A stretch of 64,000 nucleotides of DNA. Source: Seiridium cupressi (Eukaryota; Ascomycota; Sordariomycetes; Amphisphaeriales; Sporocadaceae). This document shows positions 31,600 to 42,931 of this stretch, piece by piece. The first letter of the stretch is position 1; every line of letters begins with the position of its first letter. Under the pieces are notes generated by a model. The model saw nothing but the letters and a program-made list of their open reading frames with translations. It did not search any database and was not told where the DNA came from. Both the position numbers and the translations under genes were made by a program. The stretch spans positions 1 to 64,000 of the forward strand of contig JARVKI010000141.1 in NCBI GenBank assembly GCA_036674765.1, read 5' to 3'.

Positions 31600-34253
31600 C
31601 TTGAAAGCATGTGGATGAGGTATTGTGTCAGGAGCGTTGGTCTGCTGTATGCTGCTTTGTCGTCTGCTATAAGCTCACCAAAGCACTTGGTCCGCGGGTA
31701 TGCGGTATCTCTCCAACTATTTCTCATCATGTACTGGCTATATCCAACAGAACCTCTATCGGGGGCATCTTCCTGCCCCGGGCACTATGTGGCGGGGATG
31801 GGACTCGCTGTGGATACAGGTGACGTGACTACATTCATGCTGGATAGTGATTCCCCTTTGGTGACTCTGGACTACGGAACGGAGCGTGCGGGTTATCCTT
31901 TCTTCTCAGTTGCAGATGTTACTCATCAGGTGCAAATCGAAGTCAAGTACAGCGAGTCCTCCGTCGGTCTGGCCCATCCTTGGGCCGATGGTCCTTACTC
32001 GTTCGCAACAGGATTGGCTAATTCATGTCGGGTGGAAAAATTCGACGTCACCTCACCAGGATGCTTTGCGGCACCCCTGATTCAAGGAGGACAACGATGG
32101 CAGTCCATTCGCTTGCTGGTGGGGGAAAGTATCACGTTCGACGAGGTTGGCTTCGAGGCCACAATAGACACCACCGAAGCGTCCGAGTTTCCTAATCAGT
32201 TCAAATGCGGTGACGACCAGCTTAATGCGATTTGGAATTTGGGGGCACAGCAGCCTCAACTGGCTTGTGTCGAGAAAGGGACTCAAAAAGCGATCTAGGA
32301 TATTGCTTCTGTCAACGGTGCCTATATTCAGTCGCAGCGGCCCTCGCAAGCCATTTGGGGGCCTTTTTCTCAAACTATACCTTGAATTTCGAGATGTTTA
32401 TTAAGCGGGCGGGTGTATGGTGGGCAGTAGTAGATCATCCATGCTCTCCGTAAACCTCATCTTTGTGGACTCGTGTACTCATCTACGTTCTAGGGCGTTC
32501 CCAATGGGTCGTGGTGACGGTATTCACCTACAGCTTATCAGTGAACTTCCAGAAGACTCGACATTCACCAATATTAACACAACTCAGACGCCCTCCAATT
32601 CGGGTTTTCTCGCCTGGGGATACGACTTTGTCAACCAGACAACTCTGACCTCTTACTATCTGGATACGTTCTCCATTCCGTTTACCGTGTTGGAAGGGGC
32701 TCGAAATTCAGTCACAACAATCCTATTCCCTGGTGGCCATCTTTAATTATACTCAATGGTGAAACAGTGGTCAATGTATTTATGTCTGATTTCTATACCC
32801 CTTCAGCTGTTTCGTTCTCAGGCAGTTTCGGATTCGGTGCTTGGCAAGATCAAGCAGCGTATGTGCGTAACGTTTTGGTTCCCGACTCTGTTAGCGGCAG
32901 TACACTTTGTACGAACCCGATGACGACAGAAGATGTACTTATCGAGCATGGAACCCAAAGAAACCTTGGCTCGGTTTGTCTCGATGGACGCAAAAGGAAT
33001 CGTCTTGTATGGCTTAGCGACTTCTATCACTCGGTCAGAATCATCGGTGCAAGCACATTTCGTCATGACTTCACTAAAGGCACGTTGGATTTATTCCTTG
33101 ATACGCAATTGCGGATGGCGAGTTCAATATCTGCCCACCAATGGGTTAAGACCCTATGACCACCCTACCATGTGCACCTACAAGACTTTACGACCTTTAC
33201 GACTACCAGATGTCTGGAGTTGATGCTCTATATAGCTATATTCGTCAGACAAATGATTAAGATTTCTTGCGAGATACCTGGTTAGAATGGCAGCTGCAAG
33301 TGGATTGGCTAATCAACCACATCAATAGTACCGATGATCCTATTTCTATGCCTGGCGTATTTCTAGGAGCATCGAGTAGAGGTTCTACCGTATCATGGCT
33401 AGATGTAAAAGCACTACGAGAGTTATCAGATCTTGCCGAGACGATAGGCGACAAGAACACATCGTCCAAGTGTACCACTGTAGCTAATAGGCTCTCCGAG
33501 GCGATCAACAGGAACCTCTAGAACGAGGACCTTAGACTCTAATCTATATCATCCAGCGCCGAAAGATATTTGTCCATAGCTAGAATCGCCTTCTATATCC
33601 TGTCCAGAGTGTCAAACTCAAGCCAGAATACACAAGCTCTTACCAATCTTAGCAGTCTCTTTTTATCTCCAGGCTACAAGGATACAACGACTGCAGACTC
33701 ATCTGACCCGAGGGTAGTTATCTCGCCTAGCACGAACAGCTCTTTCCTGAATTCACTGTTCAAGGCCAAGGCATAGGGTACAGTGGCTTCTTTGATCAGG
33801 TCTTTATAGAGCGCCATGATAAGCAACCCAGAAACCGCATCAGGCGCAAGCTGAGAGTATCTTAACCAGAGTAGCAATCCCGGGTTGAGTTTATTCACAA
33901 GTCTAGCACATCCCAGGGGCAGCGCAGCTACTTATATCCTAACGGAGTAGGTCGCTGGTATTCAGCCTACTACTGGTATACAAGGCTTGAGCTATGCCCA
34001 CTGGTTATCTCCCCAGACGCGGGTTTAGCCATAGGTCTCCAGCAGGCCAACGCTTGCAAACTCCTACAGGCCCGCTCTCAGTCAACTGGGCATTTTCTTC
34101 GTCGAATGAGCTTCAGGTAAATATAGAAAAGCCCCCAACCACGTACGGAATATTCAAACTTGGAAACGAGACCAAGTCGTTGTGTGGCAACATCCAGGAC
34201 CACAGGAAGAAGAGTGTTATGTTAAAGCCAACAACAGCAGCTCTTCGGATATA
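31600..34253 (+). pseudogene. GH78-type alpha-L-rhamnosidase pseudogene
   Basis: Read on the plus strand, blocks of a six-hairpin GH78-type enzyme occur in order but in changing frames. A long first block (31600-32295) has a hydrophobic N-terminus and ends 'NAIWNLGAQQPQLACVEKGTQKAI'. At 32296-32298 there is a TAG where family members usually have Trp, in the next words 'DIASVNGAYIQSQRPSQAIWG'. A frameshift then leads into 'FFSNYTLNFEMFIKRAGVWW'. Later blocks include 'WGYDFVNQTTLTSYYLDTF', 'SFGFGAWQDQAAYVRNVLVP', 'DGRKRNRLVWLSDFYH' and 'WLEWQLQVDWLINHINSTDD'. A run of stops follows to about 34250. The enzyme would have released L-rhamnose from plant polysaccharides. TGG-to-TAG fits RIP, though other lesions are indels. 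No product is likely. Confidence 0.82.
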
Positions 34254-34365
34254 ACCCTTTGGATATGACTCTTTGGATATGATGAGAAGATACGATCAGA
34301 TGATCTTCCATGGTAGATACCCCTATATCTTCAGAGGCACGCGGCTTCTCAAAGGAATGGTAGTA

Positions 34366-35286
34366 TTATTTACTTTGATTTTGAATAAACTCCACGATAT
34401 CTTGTAGCATGGCAGCAGAATACCAATGTCCTAGAGTCGCATACTCATGCCAATCGACTCGCATCCCCAAGCTTACTAGACAACTAGAAGCTTCCCGCCC
34501 AAGGGTGATACCTACTCTATCGTCCTTACCACCGTGGCCAAGGAAGAGTGGTGTAGCCCGAAAAGAAAGTTCGGAAGTTGCATCTTTACTTCTCGGGACT
34601 TGAATTTCATCACGCAGCCAGGCCACTGCCCGAGCCCAGGGGGCCAAAGCGGCATCACGATGCTCACTTCCATCATCCGGATCATCCCTCTGGAATGGAT
34701 CAAAGCTCTCCTCTCCACTATTGGCTAAATCGTGTAACGTCGATGTACCTTCCAACTGCTCCCGCAGGCGAACAGTGTAGGGCAGCCACCCACACATCCC
34801 AAATGCGGCACCGAGCGGTTCCCCTTCCCACAACAGCAACGCCGTTAATACGGCAGCTTGGCCTTGACTCAGACCGCCCAGGATCACATTTCGTGCGCCA
34901 CCGGGCACTTCCTCGATCTCACGACGCAAAAGAGCATGCACAAACGCTGTTGTCTCGCGCAAGCCTGGCTCCTGGAGTTCCTCACGTTCAGTGGCGGGCG
35001 GATCCAGCTTCCAATTGTCGAACCATTGGTGCGTATAAGCCCGCCGGTAGATGGTGGCACGGCGTCGAGCAGCACTCGGGAAGATGAATCGGGCGTGAGG
35101 GAAGGCCGAGCTTAATGTAGAGGGAGATGTGTCTACAGACGGACTTGACGATGAGATTGGCTCGTCAAGTAGAGTTGGACCGAACTTCTCACCAGAGGAG
35201 CCACGTCCGTGGAGGATGATAAATGTTTGTTTGTGTGGGGGAGAGCGAGGTGGTATAGTGAGAGGCTCTGGGTAATCTGCCGCCAT
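34366..35286 (-). CDS. Acyl-protein thioesterase/carboxylesterase-like hydrolase
   Basis: Single exon, 306 residues. The layout is that of the phospholipase/carboxylesterase (LYPLA/APT) branch of alpha/beta hydrolases. The first strand and oxyanion site are in 'TFIILHGRGSSGEKFGP'. The nucleophile is Ser140 in 'ILGGLSQGQAAVL' (G-L-S-Q-G). An Asp lies in 'LFLGHGGKDDRVGI' and the His in 'YATLGHWYSAAML', completing the triad. No signal peptide is visible, so a cytosolic site is likely, perhaps cleaving thioester-linked acyl groups or small esters. An insertion of about 50 residues after the nucleophile (GTSTLHDLANSGEESFDPF) is longer than in the human enzymes and typical of fungal versions. Divergent from the phosphotransferase gene, with 212 bp between the starts. 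Confidence 0.88.
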   Translation of the reverse strand: MAADYPEPLTIPPRSPPHKQTFIILHGRGSSGEKFGPTLLDEPISSSSPSVDTSPSTLSSAFPHARFIFPSAARRRATIYRRAYTHQWFDNWKLDPPATEREELQEPGLRETTAFVHALLRREIEEVPGGARNVILGGLSQGQAAVLTALLLWEGEPLGAAFGMCGWLPYTVRLREQLEGTSTLHDLANSGEESFDPFQRDDPDDGSEHRDAALAPWARAVAWLRDEIQVPRSKDATSELSFRATPLFLGHGGKDDRVGITLGREASSCLVSLGMRVDWHEYATLGHWYSAAMLQDIVEFIQNQSK

Positions 35287-35498
35287 GGATTTGGAAGTTC
35301 TTGGTCGAAAGATGCAACATCCAAGCAGCCGGCCAAAGTTTGGTCACGTTTTTAATGTTTGCGATGGGCTGCTTCTTCTGTTGGTGGGGCTTGTCCCTTA
35401 ATCGTGCCTTAAGGCTTCCAACAACATCGAGTCGGCCCAGCGCTAAAAATCAGTCGCCGCTTGTGAGACCCCCTGGCGCTTAACTAATCGGCCGAGGG
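35287..35498. promoter_or_regulatory. Shared divergent promoter, thioesterase / phosphotransferase-fold gene
   Basis: Only 212 bp separate the two start codons, so both promoters overlap. No TATA box is clear on either strand. Joint regulation is possible but not shown. Confidence 0.45.
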
Positions 35499-36446
35499 AT
35501 GTGCAAAAGACAACATCCATTCCTTACTCAGGATACGCCCAATTCGCAAATGATGCCAAACTTGTTAGATGGAGAAGTCCAGAAGCGGGCAGACCCCGAC
35601 ACTACGTTTCTTCCAGATCAGCCTACCAGGCTTCCGGTTAAAGCGCCCCACATCAATCTACCAGACCGGGTGACAAATGAAATGCTCTTAAGCTACAAAC
35701 GCCTTGGTGATACGGTACTTTCTCAGGTCTGGCAGTACAACGAGATCACAGTGCTCAAACGATGTGAAGGAGCCTCCGCTGAGGCAGAAGTCGCGGCAAT
35801 GCGGCTAGTACGCGAGCGAACATCTATTCCCGTGCCACGAACTCTGAAATCCTTCAAACAGCCCGAGTGCGATGTTTCTGTCATTTTCATGGAATATGTC
35901 GATGGCGATCCGCTAGATCAAGCATGGGATACATTCAACCAAGATCAAAAGCAGCACATCATTGCGCAGCTGCGATGCTACTTGGATGAATTGCGACAGA
36001 TTAAAGGAGAATTCATCGGGTCTGTGGACGGCTCAGTCTGCTGCGACCAGATCTTCGCTAATCGTGCACACGACTATGGACCCTACGAAAGCGAGGAGAT
36101 GTTCCGCAGTGGTATCATCAAGTCCTTACGCGCATGCGATGCGAACCCAGCCTGGACCGAGGTTGTAGCGGGCTTCGTTAGAGCCATGCCCAAGCACGAC
36201 GGAGCTGTGCTCACTCACGGTGACCTTGTTCCACGAAACATTCTGGTCAAAGACGGGCTTGTTGCTGGGATTGTTGACTGGGAAATGGCAGGTTTCTTTC
36301 CGCTGTACTGGGAATACACCAAAGCGCACTTTTTTGCCGACTACGAACACTCCTGGATGGAGGAAAAAGTATTGGATCAAATACTGGACCGGTTTCCGGT
36401 AGAGCTGGGATTGTTACTCCATACGCGCAAAATATTCCTGTACTGA
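35499..36446 (+). CDS. Aminoglycoside-phosphotransferase-fold (APH) protein
   Basis: Single exon, 315 residues. This protein-kinase-like fold is common in fungal genomes with unknown small-molecule substrates. A Lys in 'ITVLKRCEG' (Lys87) and an acidic residue in 'AEAEVAAMRLVR' match the N-lobe. The catalytic loop is HGDLVPRN (residues 240-247), with Asp242 and Asn247, and the metal-binding motif is 'GIVDWEMAGFFPLYWEY' (Asp260). 'VIFMEYVDGDPL' is the hinge. All key residues are intact, so an active kinase is possible. The ATG at 35499 is the first in frame; a second Met at residues 18-19 could also serve. The C-terminus is short (ends 'HTRKIFLY'). No drug-resistance role should be inferred. 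Confidence 0.85.
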   Translation: MCKRQHPFLTQDTPNSQMMPNLLDGEVQKRADPDTTFLPDQPTRLPVKAPHINLPDRVTNEMLLSYKRLGDTVLSQVWQYNEITVLKRCEGASAEAEVAAMRLVRERTSIPVPRTLKSFKQPECDVSVIFMEYVDGDPLDQAWDTFNQDQKQHIIAQLRCYLDELRQIKGEFIGSVDGSVCCDQIFANRAHDYGPYESEEMFRSGIIKSLRACDANPAWTEVVAGFVRAMPKHDGAVLTHGDLVPRNILVKDGLVAGIVDWEMAGFFPLYWEYTKAHFFADYEHSWMEEKVLDQILDRFPVELGLLLHTRKIFLY

Positions 36447-36695
36447 TACTGAGAATGTGAGTTCTTACTATATACATGATAATACAGCAACGCGACCTCC
36501 TATCTTTGACCTAGTTGTCATTAAATCCCACGCACTTGATGTTCCTGCTGGCGACCCGCAGCAAATAAAAATCGTCTCCCAGCTTGAACTTCCGGCCATG
36601 GAGAAGCCCAGCTGCTGCCAGAGGTTGGGTGTGATGGATGGTGACTGGCACAGTCAAGTCTGCAGAGCTGGCCAAACTTGAAGCCTAACACTAGG

Positions 36696-37205
36696 CTAGG
36701 GATTCGTTGGCGGCAATGGCCAGGACGGGGGAAGTGTAATCCCGACCGGAACGGGAGCTGGTCGTGTAACCTCATAAGCCAGCGCTCGAGCCGACATTTG
36801 TACACGCGCAGCCAGATTTTGAGCGATCTCACGCGGGATGATGCCGCGGTGGCCCATTAACGCCAGCAGGCACACAACGTATTTCTGGCATTGGTGGGCT
36901 TGGATCGAATTGGCCAGCCGGGCCAGGCTTCCAGCATCTGGCATTGAAATATTACAAAGATATTCCCGATTCCGTACATTTTCGCTTCGGAAGTTGCTGT
37001 TGTTCTGCAGTGCGACTCTGCAAGGTATTCCTTCTGTTGGCCCGCCATTGGAATGGTACCGTGTCCCTTTTATCATGCTGCGTTCTTGTCCCAGACGTTG
37101 CGATTCGGTAAGTGCTGGCACCGTCATAAGCATCCAATGCGGAAAACGGTCGCCATCCTGGACGGAGGTAATAAGGAAGAGTTCTAAATGGCCCTCTTGT
37201 GCCAT
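36696..37205 (-). CDS. Conserved fungal protein of unknown function (DUF6914-like)
   Basis: Single exon, 169 residues from the ATG at 37205; the open frame further upstream lacks an ATG. The N-terminal half reads 'HLELFLITSVQDGDRFPHWML', with 'MIKGTRYHSNGGPTEGIPCRV' next, and a middle strand-like 'REYLCNISMPDAGSLARLAN'. A Cys in 'QCQKYVVCLLALM' and the C-terminal helical region recall a family of small fungal proteins in which a Cys and His might form a papain-like site (I recall it as DUF6914). I cannot confirm activity. The C-terminus is Pro-rich. It ends 249 bp from the phosphotransferase gene, tail-to-tail. Confidence 0.65.
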   Translation of the reverse strand: MAQEGHLELFLITSVQDGDRFPHWMLMTVPALTESQRLGQERSMIKGTRYHSNGGPTEGIPCRVALQNNSNFRSENVRNREYLCNISMPDAGSLARLANSIQAHQCQKYVVCLLALMGHRGIIPREIAQNLAARVQMSARALAYEVTRPAPVPVGITLPPSWPLPPTNP

Positions 37206-40200
37206 GTTTTCGGGTTGATTCGAAGCGTACGAATTTGATTCAATACAGGTAAATAGGAGTGTGTTACTCCTTTCCAAAGTGTTCGTCGATCGCTAGTCCA
37301 GTCTCATATTTATACCGTTACAAGGACTTATTGCAGTATCCTGACATCAATCAGGTGCTCCTAGGTGACCCTACTCTCTACTAAGATACGAGACCTACTT
37401 CCATGGCCACAAATGGCGTATCGCTCATAGTAGATCGGGACCAACATGATCTTGTCCATGTTTTTTTTGGCGTGTCTATTGCGCAACATACCGGCCATGC
37501 ACCTTGCCACTTTTGCGCTCCGCCCTGTTGCGAGATGGTCATCGATCACAACGCGTTGGTGTCACTGAAGCAAGGAGACGGGGAATCATCGCCCCAAATC
37601 GGACCTCCATCCACCAGCCAAGCCATCCAATCCAATGAAATCTTGTTGTTGGTAAAATTGGCTAGTTTATAATGCTAACAGTCTATAAACACGGTCCGCT
37701 CCGGTGAAAGACTGACCGCTGAGGCCGAAGGATTTATCCGCGCGCTTGAAAATGTGGATCGTTTGCACCGTCTCATATGATCTGATTTGCTTGGTGCTTT
37801 TACACAGCCCCAGAAAGATGTATTTCACGTCCGCAGGGAATTAGTAGAGCTCTAGTCTAGGAAGTCAGGTACGGTAATCCTACGGAAAAGCTTGTAGCTT
37901 TCATAGACAGATGTAATGGCTGCCTATTCGAAGACAGTGGAAAGTATGTACTATGTAGGCTCGGCCATTCATAGTTAGCTATGTTGAAATCTAAACGCCA
38001 CGATTCGGGTGGAATAGTCCCCATAATGAAGAGACCCACAGCTATGCCCCCTCGTAACCCACCTCCCACACCCCAATCCCTTTTCTCATTAGCATGGGCA
38101 CCAGTGTGATGGTGGCCCGATTAGGAAGGTGGAAGCCGTCGCCAAGAGATCCGGGTCATTTGAGGCTGCGTAATTCGCCTACGTACCTTTTCACCTTTCA
38201 GAATCTATAGTGTATAGGTGCTCTACTAATCTCCAGCACTCCTGCTTGGAGCCAATGGCAATTGCAAGCATCTCGCAGTCGAACTGCCAACAGCAGAGAG
38301 AGATGGAACCTGACGCCCTGGACACAGAATGCAGGGCTAGAGCGGTGAGCGTGTCCCAGGATCACAAGGGATGGGTTACCTGCATACGCAGTACAACATG
38401 CACTACGATCTAACTAGGTTGTTTCATTCGGGAGTCAGCTCACTACATTGATGTGCAGTAGGAGTTCGCCTCACCCGGTGTTCACCACTGTCAGCTCGAC
38501 GATAACATTTGGGTGCGAAGCAAGCAAGCGGCTAAGATGTACATGTTGGATCCCTTCAGCCAAGGTCAACTGGTGTCCAGTAGGCTCTGGTCAGTCGAGC
38601 TGGGCCTTGCGAACAACGGGCACACTAATAGTAGTAGGCTACATAGCTTCTCAGCTGGAGACATGACCTAGTCTATTGATGGAGGAATGTATCGATAGCT
38701 AAGCGGAGCCGTCGTCCTGGTGTATGTACCCAGGTATTGGGCAAAGAAGCCTGCACAGAGACCCGCGCTGCCGCCAAGTGCGGTTACGGTATATCCTGTC
38801 AGTTCTTTAACCCATGCAGCTACATTAGCCGCTTGACTCGCAGGTAGCAACAGGGCTTCATGCTACATACACCATGTGCCAGGTGCATATGCAACACGCA
38901 AACGCATGTCAAGAGATCCGTTCTCGTGGCCGCCGTAGGGCTCGCAAGGCATGATTCGGTGATTCCGCCGGACTGCGAAGAAAAGGATTCTCGCCTGAGC
39001 GCGCCCCACTCGTATCTTCTTTCTTGTCAGGTCTTGGCTCGATCCAAGGCTCCCACGACATTAACAGAGAAGGGTCGTGGAAAGGGATATCGATTGACCA
39101 ATAGCCACGAGGACGCCTTATCATCCAGCCTGGCCGTCCCGAGCGTTTGGTGGCACAGTCTGGCCAATTAACCCACCTGCTGGAGTATTTCTAGACGGCT
39201 TCTAGTGTCTCGGGGACCAGGACGGCATGCGGAGCCCCCCACTGCTTCAGCGGCATAGCTCGCATATGAGTGGGAACCCTACCGAGTTTTGCGGAGAGTG
39301 GTCGTCTGTACCATGTGCTTAAACCTTTTGATCCCGCTTGAAAGACCTGCTCCGAAAGGGAGCCGCATGAATTGAGCGATGGCGGTGCTCTTCTCTTTGG
39401 GGAAACTATAAGAGGCGCGACGACCTACACCTGTATCGAGACGGCCTAGCTCACATGTTCTCAGAAAACTGTATTCTCACTGGGCAATTGCTCGGAATCC
39501 GTCGATTCTAGGGTCCTGATAGTGACACCGGGGCTTGACTAGGATCTGTGGTATCTCGATCATAACTTGAAAGTTGCCGCCGGTTTCCGAAGGGTGCAGG
39601 CCACGAGTCGAGTCTCCCTAGCATTCAGTGGTCATCCACTATAATCGGCACGTCCAGGGGCCACAACTCTACCTTAATCAGACGAAACAGTTCTCCGCAC
39701 AGCGCTAAATCGATCTTTGTTTTAGTGCATCCTCTCATGAAGTGGTCTTGGTCGCCAGCCATCCGCCATTCCGAGGTCCCTCGATTTCGGCAAGCCACAA
39801 GCTCAACCTGCCAGCTAAGTCTAGTGACAGAATCTTGGTCAATAAGATAGGGAGATCTTGACTAGACGTGGAGTGATCAGGAACTCCCAGACGAAATCGT
39901 AAACTGATCAAGAAGGGCTCCGCGAACTGTACGCCATGGCTGCTGTCTACCCAAAAGTAAGCACAACTGACCTGTGGAGTATTGGATGGCTCGCCCTGGG
40001 CGACTTGGTCTGCAAACTTTATTCAAACCTTGTCCTCCAGCACCCTGGCTCAGATCACCGACCCTCCCTTATCATGATGGTTGGCCACCCACTAGTTTCT
40101 TTCCGAGGGGCCAATGGCAACTCATCTCCGGCGTCTTGACCCAGGGTGCTGTATCGCTTACAAGTTTCCATCTCGAATCCGTTCCAATGAGAAGCTCAGG

Positions 40201-40603
40201 CCTTTACCGAGTCCCGTTGGACCATCCCTGCTCACATCGGTCGGACATACTCCCCGCTTCGGACGGCCAAGGCACCATAGATAGGCGTCCTTCCAGAAGG
40301 AGATGGCCTCCATGCTCCAGGTCACCCAGCTCTCGTCTAGACCACGCGATCATCGCCGGTCTGCGTGCCCAGTGGAAGCTGTACGCGTTTTGGGGAGTTG
40401 CGTGCAGAAATATTAATTGGGTGCATGCTCCTGCCCATCTCTACCGTTCCTCTGGGTCAGCCTTCCTTACTCTCGCTGTTGCCGTACAAGTGAGCATCAG
40501 TCTCCCATAAAAGGCCGCTGGGTCGTTCGGTGACGCCTATTCTTCCGAGTTATCCCCAGAGCTCCCGAACCGAGGGTCACGAGGACTGCCGGTAAATTCA
40601 AAG
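37206..40603. other. Gene-free tract, 3.4 kb
   Basis: No supportable gene. At 38668-38850 (minus) there is a 60-codon frame reading 'WVKELTGYTVTALGGSAGL', and nearby 'HVHLSRLLASHPNVIVELT' in another frame. They hint at a decayed protein but match nothing I can name. Open frames at 38860-39171 and 39936-40510 overlap and have no motifs. The last 100 bp are the leader of the nucleoside transporter. Confidence 0.45.
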
Positions 40604-42679
40604 ATGGTTTCCAGCAAGTCTAGCAAGGAGAGCTTGGGGCACGAGGGCAATCACAATCTCTCGCCCCAGGTGGGAGTTGCGCCCAATCCCGACCCAGCTC
40701 TCGACTACGTGCACGAGCATCAACATGCGCACACCCACCACCACGGACCGGCTGCGCACGAGGCAGAGAGGCACGACGATGTCTACTATTCCACCGGCAC
40801 GACCGAAAAGGGTCGCGACTTGTTGGACACTCCCCCACAAGACTACGAGTCCCACAAGCTGAAGGAAACGCCTGTTGGGGAGAAGTCGGTCGACGAGGAG
40901 AGTGGCCATGTCGGCGGCATCCGCGACGAGGAGGAGGTGAAGCACACACGCCTGTATTGGCGGTATTATCGTACCATCCGCCCATTCATTCCCATCGCGG
41001 TTTGGCTTGTTTTCACCGCGTAAGTTTTGACTACCTCCCTCCAGGCGCATTGCGATAGATAAGGGTTTTCGGTGACTTTTCGATTGACTTGTAATTGTAG
41101 CTGGTGGGTTTATGGCCTGGTGACGATTGTGGTTTGGGGTAGACCTGATGGCTTGGGATGGTTGATCCCTTTCCTGCTATATCTGGCCATCACGATCCGT
41201 GTCATCACCCTGTTTGTTCCCGCGGCTTTCTTCTGGAGGCCAGTCCGCTTCGTCTGGGATCACACGGTTTTCAAGGCGTATGAAAAGATACCAAAGAAGC
41301 TACACCAACCTATTGCTGCCGCTGTCACCGTCGCCGTCTTCTTGATTGGCAGCATGGTTCCCGAGGAGACTGGCGAGAACACGCGCGCGAACAGGGCTGT
41401 CTCGATTTTCGGGCTTCTAGTTATGTTGTTCTGTCTGTGGGCAACTTCACGCAATCGATCTAAGATTCCGTGGCACACGGTTATCGGTGGCATGCTGTCG
41501 CAGTTCATCATCGCCGTCTTTGTCCTACGTACTCAGGCAGGTTACGACATCTTCGCCTTCATCTCATTCCTGGCGCGAACACTGCTAGGCTTCGCGAACG
41601 AAGGTGTCATCTTCTTGACCGACTCCACAGTGCCTGATCTCCCATGGTTCCTCACCGGTGTCATCCCGGCCATCATCTTCTTCGTCGCCCTGGTCTCGCT
41701 CCTGTACCACTCCGGCATCCTCCAGTGGTTCATCGTCAGATTCGCCCACTTCTTCTACTGGACTCTCCGTGTCTCGGGTGCCGAGGCCGTTGTCGCTGCC
41801 GCTACGCCCTTCATCGGACAGGGTGAATCTGCCATGCTGATCCGACCTTTCATTCCTCACCTGACGCAAGCTGAGCTCCATCAGGTTATGACTTGTGGCT
41901 TCGCTACCATTGCTGGATCCGTCCTGATTGCATATATTAACCTGGGACTGAATGCCCAAGTCCTAGTTTCGTCTTGCATCATGTCTATCCCAGCATCCCT
42001 CGCCATCTCGAAAATGAGATTTCCCGAGGAGGAGGAGACGCTCACATCTGGTCGCGTTGTCGTCCCAGATGATGACGAGCACAAGGCTGCCAATGCCCTC
42101 CACGCGTTCGCCAACGGGGCCTGGCTCGGTCTCAAGATTGCCGGCATGATCATTTCTACTCTTCTCTGCATCATTGCCTTTGTCGGTCTGATCAACGGTT
42201 TCATCGGCTGGTGGGGCAAGTATTTCAACATCACCGACCCTCCGTTGACACTGCAGCTCATCCTCGGTTACATTTTGTACCCCGTCGCATGGTTGCTCGG
42301 TGTTCCCAAGCAAGATCTCAGGGCAGTGGGAGAGCTCATTGGTATCAAGGTCATCACCAACGAGTTCGTGGCTTTCGCCTCTCTTGCCAAGGATACGACC
42401 TTGACAACACGTGGCCGTGTTATCGCCACATATGCTTGCTGCGTAAGTCCAACCCCCAAGATGCCAGGAGGCCAATTTTCTAATTTTCATTTATAGGGCT
42501 TTGGAAACATCGGTTCTCTTGGTAACCAGATCGGTGTCCTGTCTCAGATCGCTCCTGGCAGAGCCGGCGATGTTTCCCGCGTTGCTGTCAGTGCTCTGAT
42601 TGCTGGTGTCATCGCGACTCTGTCGTCGGCTTCCGTGGCCGGTATGCTGTACACGGATGCCATTGCGAAAAACGTCTAA
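40604..42679 (+). CDS. Concentrative nucleoside transporter (CNT/NupC family)
   Basis: Three exons, 40604-41019, 41101-42442 and 42497-42679, separated by 81- and 54-bp introns; 646 residues. The protein is a cation-coupled nucleoside importer of the plasma membrane. The core includes 'GFANEGVIFLTDSTVPDLPWFLTGVIPAIIFF' split over two helices, 'GQGESAMLIRPFIPHLTQAELHQVMT' and 'KVITNEFVAFASLAKD', motifs typical of CNT substrate and sodium/proton sites. About ten hydrophobic helices are seen. The cytosolic N-terminus carries a His-rich stretch (residues 37-60) with 'HEHQHAHTHHHGPAAHEAERH', which could bind metal or sense pH. The third exon is needed for the last two helices. Convergent with the dioxygenase gene. 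Confidence 0.94.
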
Positions 42680-42931
42680 TGTGGACAATAATGTAGAGGA
42701 TACGGAGTCATGTTGTCATGATGAATGGAGTTGCTATTAGAATACCCCTATCGGCGTTCGTAAGATTTGAGTAATAAAATGCAAAAAGCCATGCTCGGCT
42801 TCATGAGGCTTTCAACTTCGCCCAATTGGCTTTGCTCATCGATGTTTTTCAAGTACGAATAAGTGCCACGTAGTTGCGTCTTCGTGTGCAAGACTTCTCC
42901 TATTTTCAAAGGCATAGCTCAACATAAACTC

